This document shows positions 1 through 8,697 of a stretch of DNA of 64,000 bases, piece after piece. How positions within the stretch are numbered: the stretch's first letter is position 1; every line of letters starts with the position of its first letter. The stretch spans positions 1,054,001 to 1,118,000 of the forward strand of contig CAWESA010000010.1 in the NCBI GenBank assembly GCA_963811605.1, given 5' to 3'. The position numbers and the translations under genes were made by a program. The notes below the pieces were generated by a model that saw only the letters and a program-made list of their open reading frames with translations, did not search any database and was not told the origin of the DNA. The DNA is from CAVQLX01 sp963811605 (GTDB lineage: Bacteria; Desulfobacterota; Binatia; DP-6).

Positions 1-1
1 C

Positions 2-685
2 AAGCGCGACGCGAGCTGGGCCTACGTGCCCGCGCTCCGGCGCGTGCGCTCGGTGTCGCCCACCAACCGCTCCGACGGCTTCCTCGGCTCCGACCTGAGC
101 CAGGACGACGGCAACTTCTTCGACGGCAAGCCGGAAGACTTCGTGTGGCGGCTGGTGGGACGCCGCGAGGCGCTGCGCTTCACCGACCCGGACTCGCTGG
201 CGGGCAAGGTGCAGCGCACCGCCCTGCCGGGCGGCGGCTGGCGGACCACCTTCACGAACAACGATCGCACCGCGGGCTTCCAGGTGAAGGACTGGAAGGG
301 GGTGGCGTGGGCGCCGGTCACGTCGGCCCTCGCCAAGCGCAACGTGTGGGTGATCGAGGGCACGCCGAAGGACCAGTACTACCTCTACGGCAAGATCGAG
401 CTGTGGATCGACGACTACACCTACGAGGGCGCCTGGAACCGGCGCTTCTCGTGGAAGGGCGACCTGCTCAACACCTACCAGATCACCGGCCCGGCCACCG
501 CGCCCTACAACGACAAGGAGCGCTGGTGGGGCTCGACCTTCGGCTGGCAGTGCGCCGAGAACATCAAGCAGAACCGCGCCACGCTGGCTGGACTGCAGCC
601 CTCGCTCGACGCCCCGAACGACCGCCGCATCCCGCTGCAGCCGTCCATGTTCGACTACCAGGCGCTGGCCGCCGCCGGGAAGTGA
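2..685 (+). CDS. DUF1329 family outer-membrane-associated protein (C-terminal part)
   Basis: The gene enters from outside the window, so only the last 227 residues are visible and the N-terminus with its expected signal peptide is missing. The visible part opens with a tyrosine/proline segment followed by an arginine-rich RRVRSVSP stretch and then GSDLSQDDGNFFDGK, which is the pattern I know from DUF1329 proteins; these are periplasmic, LolA/LolB-like lipid-handling proteins often found beside RND transporters. A long Trp/Tyr-rich second half (YYLYGKIELWIDDYTYEG) fits the same beta-sheet fold. It converges on the O-antigen ligase-like gene with only 3 bp between the two stops. The molecular role is not known for the family; lipid or outer-membrane biogenesis is inferred. 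Confidence 0.75.
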   Translation, partial: KRDASWAYVPALRRVRSVSPTNRSDGFLGSDLSQDDGNFFDGKPEDFVWRLVGRREALRFTDPDSLAGKVQRTALPGGGWRTTFTNNDRTAGFQVKDWKGVAWAPVTSALAKRNVWVIEGTPKDQYYLYGKIELWIDDYTYEGAWNRRFSWKGDLLNTYQITGPATAPYNDKERWWGSTFGWQCAENIKQNRATLAGLQPSLDAPNDRRIPLQPSMFDYQALAAAGK

Positions 686-688
686 TCG

Positions 689-2146
689 TCACGCGACCCG
701 CAGGCGCCCGCGCGCATCGCCGAGCGTCCGCGTCAGCGTGTCGACGTACTGGCGCATCGCCACGATGAGACCGAGCAGGACGTAGGTGAGCGGGTTGAGC
801 CACAGGTCGGCGAACGCCGAGTAGAAGAAGAACAGCAGAAAGACGACCCGCAGCGCCGTGGCCCAGACCTCGATCTCCGGATCGAGGACCGACAGCGTGC
901 GGATGGCCTGCAGGTCCTGCCAGGTCACCCAGAAGAGCCACGCGTAGCCGAAGAGGACGAAGACGCCGCCCTCGCAGATGGCCCACAGGTAGGAGTTGTG
1001 GGGGGGACGGAAGTAGTCGTCCTCGTAGACCTGGCGCGTCACCTCGCGAAAATTCCCCAGCCCGACGCCGAACACCGGATAGTCCTCGGCCACCTGCACG
1101 GCGCGTTCGAGGGTCTCCTCGCGCATCTGGTTGGAGGTGGCGCCGATCTCCCCCTTCTCCGGCATCAGGGTGGACATGCGCTGCCAGGTCTCGGCAGGGA
1201 CCACCATGGCGATCGCGACCACGCCGCCGACCCCGAGGAGAGCGACCTGCCACACCGGCAGGCGGAAGCGTCGCGGGCCGGTCTGGAGGAGCAGCCCGGT
1301 GAACCCGAGCGCGAGGAGGCCGCTGCGCGATCCGGTGGCCAGGAGGACGAGACCCGCGGCGCCGATCATCGGAATCGCGACGCACTGGCGGATCATTCCG
1401 GGCCGTGACTTCGCCCAGAACCACCACAGCACCATCTCGACCAGGCAGATCATGCCGAGCCGGTTCGGATTCGATCCCGACGTCAGGCTGGCCTCGACGC
1501 GAAAGCCGCGGTTGAGCGTGCCCTGCCACCAGTTCGCCAGCGCCGAGGGCACGGCCGCGTACAGCCCGAGCATGAAGACCAGGCACATGATCTTCAGGTC
1601 GCTGCGGCTGCGGACGAAGACGACGAAGAAGATCAGGAAGGCGAGACGCGTGATGAAGTCGTGGCCCATGTCGGACGTCTTGTCGAGGATGTGCGTCTTG
1701 CCGACGGTCGCCTCGAGCAGCGGAAATTGCAGCTCGGCGACGTAGGTCCCGATCAGCAGCAGCATCCCGATGATGATCATGATGCGCACCTGACGGATGC
1801 GCAGGAACGAGAGGTCGCGCGTGTCGATGGTGCGGGCGGCGAGCAGCACGAGCAGGCAGACGCCGAGCAGGTTGTTGATGGTGAGGAATCCGAGCGCCTG
1901 CAGCGGGGTCGGGTAGGCTGCGAGCAGGAAGAGCACGGTCATGGCGGCGATGCCGACGACGGGTCGGATGAAGAGGATCCCCGACACCGCCAGGGCGAGC
2001 CAGCCCGCCGTGACGATGACCTCGTAGCCCTCGAAGGTGCCAAGGACCGTGCCGGCGGCGAGGAGGGGCAGCGCCACGGCGAGCGCGATCCTGATCAGGA
2101 CGGGTTCGGTCCCGGCTCGGCGGCTCGGCAGCGTCGTGGCGGACAT
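689..2146 (-). CDS. O-antigen ligase/polymerase-like membrane protein
   Basis: A polytopic inner-membrane protein of about 485 residues with roughly a dozen hydrophobic segments. The Wzy_C signature is visible: TGSRSGLLAL in a membrane helix, then a periplasmic loop with EDYPVFGVGLGNF and PHNSYLWAICEGG. The PHNSYL histidine and the GxGxxxF patch are typical of O-antigen ligases (WaaL) and polymerases (Wzy), which join or polymerise lipid-linked sugar chains at the periplasmic face. I chose the start at MSATTLPSRR, 24 bases inside the longest frame, because it gives a short cytoplasmic tail before the first helix. No other polysaccharide genes lie next to it, so whether it acts as ligase, polymerase or protein glycosylase cannot be decided. 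Confidence 0.75.
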   Translation of the reverse strand: MSATTLPSRRAGTEPVLIRIALAVALPLLAAGTVLGTFEGYEVIVTAGWLALAVSGILFIRPVVGIAAMTVLFLLAAYPTPLQALGFLTINNLLGVCLLVLLAARTIDTRDLSFLRIRQVRIMIIIGMLLLIGTYVAELQFPLLEATVGKTHILDKTSDMGHDFITRLAFLIFFVVFVRSRSDLKIMCLVFMLGLYAAVPSALANWWQGTLNRGFRVEASLTSGSNPNRLGMICLVEMVLWWFWAKSRPGMIRQCVAIPMIGAAGLVLLATGSRSGLLALGFTGLLLQTGPRRFRLPVWQVALLGVGGVVAIAMVVPAETWQRMSTLMPEKGEIGATSNQMREETLERAVQVAEDYPVFGVGLGNFREVTRQVYEDDYFRPPHNSYLWAICEGGVFVLFGYAWLFWVTWQDLQAIRTLSVLDPEIEVWATALRVVFLLFFFYSAFADLWLNPLTYVLLGLIVAMRQYVDTLTRTLGDARGRLRVA

Positions 2147-2428
2147 GAGGCGGTGCGCCTCTGCGAGCAAGCGGCGCGCCAGCCGTCGGCGACCGATTCC
2201 CGAGCCCCGAGCCGCCCCATCGTGCCCCGGCGAGGCGGGATGCCCCGGCCCCGGCGAGCGCGCGCACGAGCTCCATCACCGGCGCGCCGGACCCGTCGTG
2301 TCACGAGGACGGACCGTCCGCCGCGACGGACGGGACCGGCGCCGGCGGCCCACGCCGGCCGGCGCCCGCCGGGCGAGCGGCGCGTGGCGACGGCCTTGCG
2401 ATGGAGAGCGCACGGAGGGCTCACATCG

Positions 2429-3484
2429 ATGCACACTGCACAGGATCACCCGAACCGCTCGACGCCCGCCGGCATCCGCATCACCGGCGTCGGCACCGAG
2501 ATTCCACCCCGGATCGTCACCACGGCGGAGCTCGAGGAGCAGGCCGGCATCGAGCGCTTCGGCCTCGAGCCGGGCTGGCTCGAACGCGTCACGGCGGTCC
2601 GGGAGCGACGCTGGGCCGAGCCCGACGTGACGCCGAGCGACCTCGCCGCCGCCGCCGCCCGCGCCGCGCTCGAGGACGCGGGCAGGGTGGGCGACGAGAT
2701 CGACACGGTGCTGTTCGCGGGCATCACCAAGGACTACCTGGAGCCCGCGGCGGCGAACATCGTCGCGGACGCCGTCGGTGCCACGCGGGCGCGCGTGTTC
2801 GACGTCATGAACGCCTGCAACGGCTTCATCGATGCGCTCGATGTCGCCGATTCGCTGATCCGCTGCGGCAAGGCGCGGCGCGTGCTCGTCACCACGGGCG
2901 AGCGCGCGTCGGTCGCGACCTGGTACCGGGCACCGACGATCGAGGAATTCATGCGCACCCTTGCTTCGTACATGGTGAGCGACGGCGGCGGCGCGGCCAT
3001 CGTCGAAGCCACCGACGACCCGGGGCGCGGCTTTCTCGAACGCGAGTACCGCTCGTTTCCCACCGAATGGCGCCACGCGGTCGGCGGCCGCTTGCTACCG
3101 ACCGACGAGCGCTGCACCTCGTGCGGCAGCCTCATCGACCCGCGCTTCCTGGCCGACGGACGCCACATGTTCGAGGTGGGGGTCGTGAACCTTCCCCACG
3201 TGGTCGGCGCCGTGATGGTGCGGACGGGCTGGAGCTTCGAGGACCTCGACGTCATCTTCTGTCACGAGGTCCACAAACGCTTCATCGACGAGCTCGGCGG
3301 GACCGGCGGTCCGCTCGCCAAGATCTGGAGCACCGTCGGACGCTTCGGGAACACCAGCACCATCAGCCTGCCGCTCGCGATGGCGGAGGCGAACGCGGCG
3401 GGTGCGCTGACGCCGGGGCGGAAGGTGCTGCTCGTGGGCTGCTGCTCGGGCATGAGCATGGCCGCCGTCACCCTGGTCTGGTAG
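2429..3484 (+). CDS. 3-oxoacyl-ACP synthase III (KAS III / FabH-like)
   Basis: A 351-residue thiolase-fold condensing enzyme. The catalytic triad of the KAS III family is complete: Cys130 in NACNGF, His279 in FCHEVH and Asn308 in RFGNTS. Family members condense an acyl-CoA or acyl-ACP with malonyl-ACP. It lacks the usual fabH neighbours (plsX, fabD, acpP) and is instead followed without a gap by an ABC permease, so a dedicated role in making a special lipid or polyketide starter is more likely than housekeeping fatty-acid initiation; that is inference. The start at MHTAQDHPNR gives the normal family length; the frame stays open further upstream only because of GC bias. A short Cys pair (CTSCGS, residues 229-233) sits mid-protein and is not part of the active site. 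Confidence 0.85.
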   Translation: MHTAQDHPNRSTPAGIRITGVGTEIPPRIVTTAELEEQAGIERFGLEPGWLERVTAVRERRWAEPDVTPSDLAAAAARAALEDAGRVGDEIDTVLFAGITKDYLEPAAANIVADAVGATRARVFDVMNACNGFIDALDVADSLIRCGKARRVLVTTGERASVATWYRAPTIEEFMRTLASYMVSDGGGAAIVEATDDPGRGFLEREYRSFPTEWRHAVGGRLLPTDERCTSCGSLIDPRFLADGRHMFEVGVVNLPHVVGAVMVRTGWSFEDLDVIFCHEVHKRFIDELGGTGGPLAKIWSTVGRFGNTSTISLPLAMAEANAAGALTPGRKVLLVGCCSGMSMAAVTLVW

Positions 3485-6079
3485 ATGGGCGCGACCGGTC
3501 ACACGTTCGCCGCGGCGCTGAGCCTGCGCATGCCGCGGCGCTTCCTGCGCGGGAACGGCACGGCGCTGGCCCTCACCGTGGCGGCCATCGCGTGCGGCGT
3601 CGCGCTGGTGTGTGCGTTCGACGTCGCCAGCCGCGGGGTGGTGCGCGCGTTCGTCGAGGTGATCGACACGATGGCCGGTCGGGCCGCCTTGCAGGTGACG
3701 GCGGGCGACGGCGGGCTGGTGCCGGAGAAGGTGGCCGCCGCCGTCGCGGCGGTGCCGGGCGTCACGATGGCTCTCGGCGTGATCCAGGCCACCGCGACCG
3801 TCGCCGACGGCGCGCAGCAGGAGACCCTCGCCATTCACGCGAGCGACCTCACGAGCGACGCGGGCACCGACGTCTACGGGATGCGGCCGGTCGCGCTGGA
3901 CGACCCGCTCGACCTCCTCGCCCATCAGGACTCCATCATGGTCACGCGGGCGTTCGCAGACCGCCACCGCCTCGCGCTCGGCGACCGCGTCGAGCTGGTG
4001 GTCCCGGACGGACGGCGCGCCTTCACCGTGCGCGGCCTGCTCGAGCCGGAGGGCCTGGTGCGGGCGTTCGGCGGCAACGTCGCGGTGATGGACCTGTACG
4101 CGGCGCAGCCGATCTTCGCCCGTCCCGGCCTGGTCACCGGGATCGACGTCGTGCTGGACCGGGCGGCCGATCTCTCGACCGTGACCGCCGCGATCGCCGC
4201 GATGCTGCCGCCCGGCCTGCACGTCGCCACGCCGGCAGAGCGGCAGACCGACCTGCAGCGCGTGATGCGATCGCTGCCGGTCGCGCTCGACGCGATGGGC
4301 CTGTTCTCCCTGGCGGCCGCGTTCCTGATCGCGTTCAACCGCCTCTCGACGGTGTTCGAGACGCGGACCTGGCAGCTCGGCGTCATGCGGGCGGTCGGCA
4401 TCCGCCGCGCCGTCGCGTGGCGCGAGCTGGCGAAGGAGAGCGTCGTGATCGGCGCCGCGGGCGTGGCCCTCGGCATCCCGCTCGGGCTCGCGCTCGGCCG
4501 CCTCCTGCTGCCCGTGATCGCGACCAGCGCGGCGCTGCGCCACAACCTGATCGTCCCCGATGCCACCCTGGTGGTCGACGCCGCGCCGCTCGTGCGCGCT
4601 GGCGCGCTCGGGCTGCTGGCCGCCATCCTGGCGGCCGCCCTGCCCGCCTGGCGCGCGTCGCGCGCGACGCCGGCAGCCACCCTGCGCTGCCAGGGCACGG
4701 AGCAGCCGGGTCTGGTGACCGGCCCCTCGCCGCTGCCCCTCGGGGCAACGGTCGTCGTCCTCGGCGTCGCCTGCGCGACCCAGGCCGTGGACCGCGCGGC
4801 GGCGCCCGGGCTGGTCCTGACCGCGATCGTCGTCGTGGCGACGGCGCTCGCCGCCCGCCCCGCCCTGAGCGCCCTCGGCGCCGTCTTGAGCCTTCCGGGT
4901 CTCCGCAACGCCGTCGGTCCGATCGGATGGTTCGCCGTCCAGAACCTGCTGGGTGCGCCGCGCCGCACCGCGCTCACGCTGGCGACGGTCGGCGTCGGTC
5001 TCGGCTGCATCGTCGCCTCGCTGACCATCAGCGTCAGCTTCCAGCGCTCCCTGGTCGACACCCTCACCGAGGCCATCCGCCCGGATCTGATCGTGACCTC
5101 GGCCCACGCCGCGGGCGGCTATCTCGAAGCGCCCCTCGACGAACGCATGCTGCGCCGCATCGCGCGCGTGCCCGGCGTGGCGGCGGTGGGCGGCGGACGC
5201 ACGATCGACTGGCCGTACGGCGGCGATCGCATCACCATCAACGCCACCGACCCGCGCTACTTCACCGACCCGCGGGGCGGACGGTGGCCGCTGCTCGGAG
5301 CCAGCCTGCCGTCGGTGTGGCGGCGCGTGGCCGCGGGACGCGCGGCCATCGTCTCCAGCAACTTCCTCGTGCGCTTCGGCGCGGCGGTGGGAGACCGGAT
5401 CGTGCTCGACACGCCGCGCGGGCCCCTGACCCTGCGCATCGGCGGCGTGACGTCGGCCTTCCAGTCACCGGCGGGCTCGATCCAGATGAGCCGCTCCACG
5501 TATCGCCACTACTGGCGTGACCGGCTGGTGAACCGGATCGGGGTCTACGTGGACCCGGCGGTGGGCACCGATGCCGTGCGCGCGCGGCTCGCCGGCGGCC
5601 TCGCACGCGGCGACGACCTGCGCGTGCTCTCCGCCCGCGAGCTGATCGATCACTACGCAGCCCAGGTCGCGCGCGGCTTCGCGCCCCTCTACGTCCTGGT
5701 GGCGATGGTGCTCGTGGTCACGCTCTTCGGGGTCGCCGACACCCTGGTCGCGAGCGTGCTCGAGCGCAGGCGCCAGCTCGGCGCCCTGCGCGCCCTCGGC
5801 ATGCGCCGGCGCGCGATCACGCGCATGCTCCTCGGCGAGGCCGCCCTGCTGGGTGCGATCGGCTTCGCGCTCGCGACCGCCGGCGGGCTCGCGATGGGTG
5901 CGCTGTGGGTGACGCGCACGCTGCCACGCTCGCTCGGCGTGAGCTGCCAGCTGCATCTTCCGGGCAACGCCCTGCCCCTGATCGGACTGACGACGATCGC
6001 CGTCTGCCTGGCGGCCGCGTCCTTGCCGGTGCGCCGGGCCGCACGACTGCGGCCCCAGGAAGCGCTCCGCTACGAGTGA
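3485..6079 (+). CDS. FtsX-family ABC transporter permease, fused double-length
   Basis: An 864-residue permease made of two tandem FtsX/MacB-type halves. Each half has one N-terminal helix (about residues 20-45 and 490-520), a large extracytoplasmic domain, and then three helices (about 270-390 and 735-850). This is the arrangement of type VII ABC proteins, which use mechanical motion to release lipoproteins or lipids from the inner membrane (LolCE, MacB relatives) rather than transport through a pore. The ATG follows directly on the stop codon of the KAS III gene, and the ATPase gene starts 4 bp after its end, so the three are certainly one transcription unit. Being double length, one polypeptide may supply both permease halves. 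The substrate is unknown. Confidence 0.88.
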   Translation: MGATGHTFAAALSLRMPRRFLRGNGTALALTVAAIACGVALVCAFDVASRGVVRAFVEVIDTMAGRAALQVTAGDGGLVPEKVAAAVAAVPGVTMALGVIQATATVADGAQQETLAIHASDLTSDAGTDVYGMRPVALDDPLDLLAHQDSIMVTRAFADRHRLALGDRVELVVPDGRRAFTVRGLLEPEGLVRAFGGNVAVMDLYAAQPIFARPGLVTGIDVVLDRAADLSTVTAAIAAMLPPGLHVATPAERQTDLQRVMRSLPVALDAMGLFSLAAAFLIAFNRLSTVFETRTWQLGVMRAVGIRRAVAWRELAKESVVIGAAGVALGIPLGLALGRLLLPVIATSAALRHNLIVPDATLVVDAAPLVRAGALGLLAAILAAALPAWRASRATPAATLRCQGTEQPGLVTGPSPLPLGATVVVLGVACATQAVDRAAAPGLVLTAIVVVATALAARPALSALGAVLSLPGLRNAVGPIGWFAVQNLLGAPRRTALTLATVGVGLGCIVASLTISVSFQRSLVDTLTEAIRPDLIVTSAHAAGGYLEAPLDERMLRRIARVPGVAAVGGGRTIDWPYGGDRITINATDPRYFTDPRGGRWPLLGASLPSVWRRVAAGRAAIVSSNFLVRFGAAVGDRIVLDTPRGPLTLRIGGVTSAFQSPAGSIQMSRSTYRHYWRDRLVNRIGVYVDPAVGTDAVRARLAGGLARGDDLRVLSARELIDHYAAQVARGFAPLYVLVAMVLVVTLFGVADTLVASVLERRRQLGALRALGMRRRAITRMLLGEAALLGAIGFALATAGGLAMGALWVTRTLPRSLGVSCQLHLPGNALPLIGLTTIAVCLAAASLPVRRAARLRPQEALRYE

Positions 6080-6083
6080 GAAC

Positions 6084-6905
6084 ATGATGAACACGACGCC
6101 ATACGACATCCTCCTCGACGAAGTCTCCAAGGTGCACGGCGCCGGCCCCCAGGCCGTGACCGCGCTGCGCGACGTCAGCCTCGCCGTCGAACCGGGCGAG
6201 TTCATCGCCGTGGTCGGTCCGAGCGGCTCGGGCAAGAGTACGCTGCTCAACATCGTCGCCGGCCTCGAGGTGCCCACGCGCGGGCGCGTCGCGGTCGGTG
6301 GCGCCGAGCTCGCCCGGCTCTCCGACGATGCCCGCAGCGATCTCCGCTTGCGGCGGATCGGCTTCGTGTTCCAGAGCTTCAACCTCTTGCCCACGTTCAC
6401 GGCCGAGGAGAACGTGGGCTGGCCGCTGGAATTTCTCGGCGTGCGGCGCCGCGAGGCGCGGCGCCGCGCCAGCGCCGCGCTCGAGCGTGTCGGCATCCCG
6501 GCGGCGGCCCGCACACGGCGGCCCGCCGAGCTCTCCGGGGGCGAGCAGCAGCGCGTCTCCATCGCGCGCGCCCTGATCGCCGAGCCCGGGCTCGTGCTTG
6601 CCGACGAGCCCACGGGCAACCTCGACTCGCAGACCGGACGGACCGTGCTCGACCTCCTGCGCGGGCTCAACCGCGAGCAGGGGGTCACCGTGATCATGGT
6701 GACGCACGGCACGCTCGCGAGCGACGTCGCCGGTCGCACGGTGACGCTGCGAGACGGGCAGCTCGCGGACTGCGCTCGCCCCCACGAAGCGGCGCGCCGG
6801 CTGATGGTGGACGAGTGGGCGGACGGATCGTGGATCCTGTGGCCCGACGCGCAGCGGGTCGCCGAGTGGCAGGCGATGCAGCTCGCCGCCTGCGGAGCCC
6901 GCTGA
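6084..6905 (+). CDS. ABC transporter ATP-binding protein (LolD/MacB type)
   Basis: A 273-residue ATPase with every motif of an ABC nucleotide-binding domain: Walker A GPSGSGKS (45-52), Q-loop Gln97 in VFQSFNLLP, signature LSGGEQQR (150-157), Walker B VLADEP (171-176) and H-loop His208. The FQSFNLLP and DEPTGNLDS wording is that of the LolD/MacB/FtsE branch, matching the FtsX-type permease just upstream. After the usual end near residue 230 there is a 43-residue tail rich in Trp and Ala (ADGSWILWPDAQRVAEWQ) that I do not recognise from this family and that may be lineage-specific. The next gene begins one base after its stop codon. Confidence 0.9.
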   Translation: MMNTTPYDILLDEVSKVHGAGPQAVTALRDVSLAVEPGEFIAVVGPSGSGKSTLLNIVAGLEVPTRGRVAVGGAELARLSDDARSDLRLRRIGFVFQSFNLLPTFTAEENVGWPLEFLGVRRREARRRASAALERVGIPAAARTRRPAELSGGEQQRVSIARALIAEPGLVLADEPTGNLDSQTGRTVLDLLRGLNREQGVTVIMVTHGTLASDVAGRTVTLRDGQLADCARPHEAARRLMVDEWADGSWILWPDAQRVAEWQAMQLAACGAR

Positions 6906-6906
6906 C

Positions 6907-7677
6907 ATGCGCGCACGCGTCGCCTGGATGCTGGCCTGCGCCCTCCTCGCCGCCGCGCCCGCGGTGCGGGCGGAGACGGCGGAGGGTCTCGTCGATCGCC
7001 TTCGCGCCATGGTCGCCCCGGTGCAGGACCGCACCATGCGGGTGACGGTGCACCTCCACGCCGGCGCCAGCGACGAGCAGGTGCGCTCCATGCACGGGTT
7101 CGAGAAGCGGACCGCCGACGGCTGGAAGGTCCTGTGGGTCTTCGACAGTCCGAGCGACCTGGTCGGGACGGCGTTTCTCGCGTGGCTGCGGCGGCCCGAG
7201 CCCGACCTGCTGTGGGCCTACTTCCCCGCCCAGGCGCGCGTCCGCCAGCTCCCGCGGCCTGCCCAGCAGACGCGCTTCCAGGGCAACGACTTCAGCTACG
7301 AGGACCTGCGCGTGCTCGGCTTCGACTACCAGGCCGAGCACCGGCTGGACGGCGAGGTCCCCTGCGACGACGCGCGGTGCTGGGTGCTCGAGACCACGCT
7401 TCCCGCGGGCGCCTTCCCCTACCAGCGGCTGCGCAGCTGGATCCGCGAGGACAGCGGCATGCCGAGCCGGGTCGAGTTCCTGGACGACGAGCTCGTGAAG
7501 GTGATGCGCGTGCTGCGCACCGGCCGCGTGGCAGGCATCCCCACCCTCCTCGCCCTCGAGATGGAGACCGCCGACGGGTCGCATCGGACGGCGGTCGAGT
7601 GCGACCAGGTGGTGTACAACACCGGGATCGACGAGGACTTCTTCTCGACCGCACGCCTGGGCCGAGGGGGCCGATAG
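6907..7677 (+). CDS. Outer membrane lipoprotein-sorting (LolA-like) protein
   Basis: A 256-residue exported protein. Residues 1-22 form a signal peptide (MRAR, then a hydrophobic stretch ending in AVRA-E). The rest matches the LolA-like 'outer membrane lipoprotein-sorting protein' group: a two-layer beta-sheet half-barrel with alternating Trp and Tyr and a segment like PDLLWAYFPAQARVRQLP. Such proteins carry a lipid or lipoprotein across the periplasm. It is the last gene of the KAS III / permease / ATPase set, separated from the ATPase by one base, so it is the natural periplasmic acceptor for whatever the ABC machine releases. It is related in fold to the DUF1329 gene at the window edge. 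Confidence 0.8.
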   Translation: MRARVAWMLACALLAAAPAVRAETAEGLVDRLRAMVAPVQDRTMRVTVHLHAGASDEQVRSMHGFEKRTADGWKVLWVFDSPSDLVGTAFLAWLRRPEPDLLWAYFPAQARVRQLPRPAQQTRFQGNDFSYEDLRVLGFDYQAEHRLDGEVPCDDARCWVLETTLPAGAFPYQRLRSWIREDSGMPSRVEFLDDELVKVMRVLRTGRVAGIPTLLALEMETADGSHRTAVECDQVVYNTGIDEDFFSTARLGRGGR

Positions 7678-7686
7678 CGGACACCG

Positions 7687-8058
7687 TCAGCGGTCGCCCT
7701 GCCCATCCAGGACCTCGACGCGGATGCGCCAGGTCTTGCCGAGCCAGTCGAGCAGCTCGGACTCGGCGGCGTTCACCCCCTCCTGGATGGCGGCCTCGAT
7801 CACCTGTCCGTAGATCAGCTCGCGCGCGTCCTGGCGACCGATCGCGAGCAGACAGACCTTGAGCGTGTCCTCGTCCGGGAAGCGCGCGTTGGCCTCGTCG
7901 GCCAGCCGATCGTACTCCTCGGCCCCGAGCGCGGCCGCCACGCGACCGAGCTGCTGCCTCTCGGCCGGCGAGACGGCGCCGTCCGACCCGACCACCAGCT
8001 GGAGGAGTGCGATGAGCGCGAGCCGCTCGTCGTGCGTGAGCTCCTGGATCTCCATGGC
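7687..8058 (-). CDS. TerB-like small protein
   Basis: A short, helical, acidic protein of about 123 residues. The segment LTHDERLALIALLQLVVGSDGAVSPAERQ resembles the TerB / tellurite-resistance-like fold, where a conserved aspartate-rich SDGxxSPAE turn follows a helical pair. Members are cytoplasmic and often metal-binding; the precise role is unknown. I take MEIQELTHDERLA as the start because it begins the domain directly; two other ATG codons lie up to 48 bases upstream. It is convergent with the LolA-like gene, and its 5' region overlaps the remains of another gene on the opposite strand. Confidence 0.6.
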   Translation of the reverse strand, partial: AMEIQELTHDERLALIALLQLVVGSDGAVSPAERQQLGRVAAALGAEEYDRLADEANARFPDEDTLKVCLLAIGRQDARELIYGQVIEAAIQEGVNAAESELLDWLGKTWRIRVEVLDGQGDR

Positions 8059-8066
8059 GTGCATGA

Positions 8067-8336
8067 AGGCTGCCGGCGCGCAGAAGTCAATCGCCGCTGC
8101 CTGCAATCGACACGGCCGTCGGGCTCGGCCCGACGAACACCTTCCACGTCGGCTTCTGGTTCAACGCGCCGGCCGACGCCGAGCCATGCGGCTTCGCGGG
8201 GCCGCCGACGCCGTTCAACGGCGACCACGATGCGGGGCCGCTCGCGATGATCAGCGTGCCCGACGCGACCACCGACCTCCCACCGCTCTGTCTCAACCCC
8301 GATTTCTCGCAGGATCCCGTGCGCTGCAACCCGTGA
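8067..8336 (+). pseudogene. C-terminal remnant of a secreted protein gene
   Basis: An open frame of 89 codons from 8067 to a TGA at 8334-8336 has no plausible start codon, and an in-frame stop lies just upstream at 8064-8066. Its codon use is typical of real genes here (third positions nearly all G or C), and the product reads like the tail of an exported protein: TFHVGFWFNAPADAEPCG, then PDATTDLPPLCLNPDF and a final CNP. Two Cys pairs are consistent with an extracytoplasmic protein. I read it as the surviving 3' end of a lost gene. The parent family is not recognisable to me. Confidence 0.5.
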
Positions 8337-8697
8337 TCACGACCTGAGCACACCACGATCGCAGCGCACGGGGGGCTTCCGATTCGCGACATGCCGGGGC
8401 GGCGCGCCGCCCATCCGACCAAAGGTCGCAGGCACGCCGCCCGAATGTCGTAGGCGGCGCCGGACGGACGTCGCAGATGTCAACGGAATCGGTCGAGTGA
8501 CGCGATCGCGTGCGATGACGGATGGCGATCGCGTGCGTCCGGAGGCCGCGACGCAGTGAAGCTAGCCTCCTAGCTCATTGACTTCGCGAACGTCGCGGGA
8601 GTACTGTCCCGCCGCTTCGGGTCATCGCGTGCAAGGGGGGGATTACGTCGGCGGCGACTGCCGGGCGCAGCTCGGGGCGGTCCCGCGAACAGAGCCG
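8337..8697. other. Non-coding gap upstream of the sigma-54 activator
   Basis: No convincing gene. It holds a 13-base direct repeat (see 8502-8537) and a small hairpin, GCTAG-CCTC-CTAGC, at 8561-8574. The frame of the activator gene is open back to 8578 (TTG) and contains GTG codons at 8629 and 8698, so the true start and the 5' leader may lie anywhere in the last 120 bases. Confidence 0.5.
8502..8537. repeat. Direct repeat GCGATCGCGTGCG x2, possible operator
   Basis: The 13-mer GCGATCGCGTGCG occurs at 8502-8514 and again at 8525-8537, a spacing of 23 bases (about two helical turns), upstream of the sigma-54 activator gene. Such spacing is common for tandem regulator sites, so autoregulation is possible, but the motif is GC-rich and could be chance. 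Confidence 0.3.

Noticed and set aside
564..2279. A 571-residue frame antisense-overlapping the O-antigen ligase gene in another register
   Set aside because: It is rich in Arg/Ala/Gly with no domain and overlaps a protein with clear motifs; a GC-bias shadow.
2401..5520. A 1039-codon frame across the KAS III and permease genes
   Set aside because: Arg/Gly-rich translation typical of a shifted frame; the real genes in the other frame carry all motifs.
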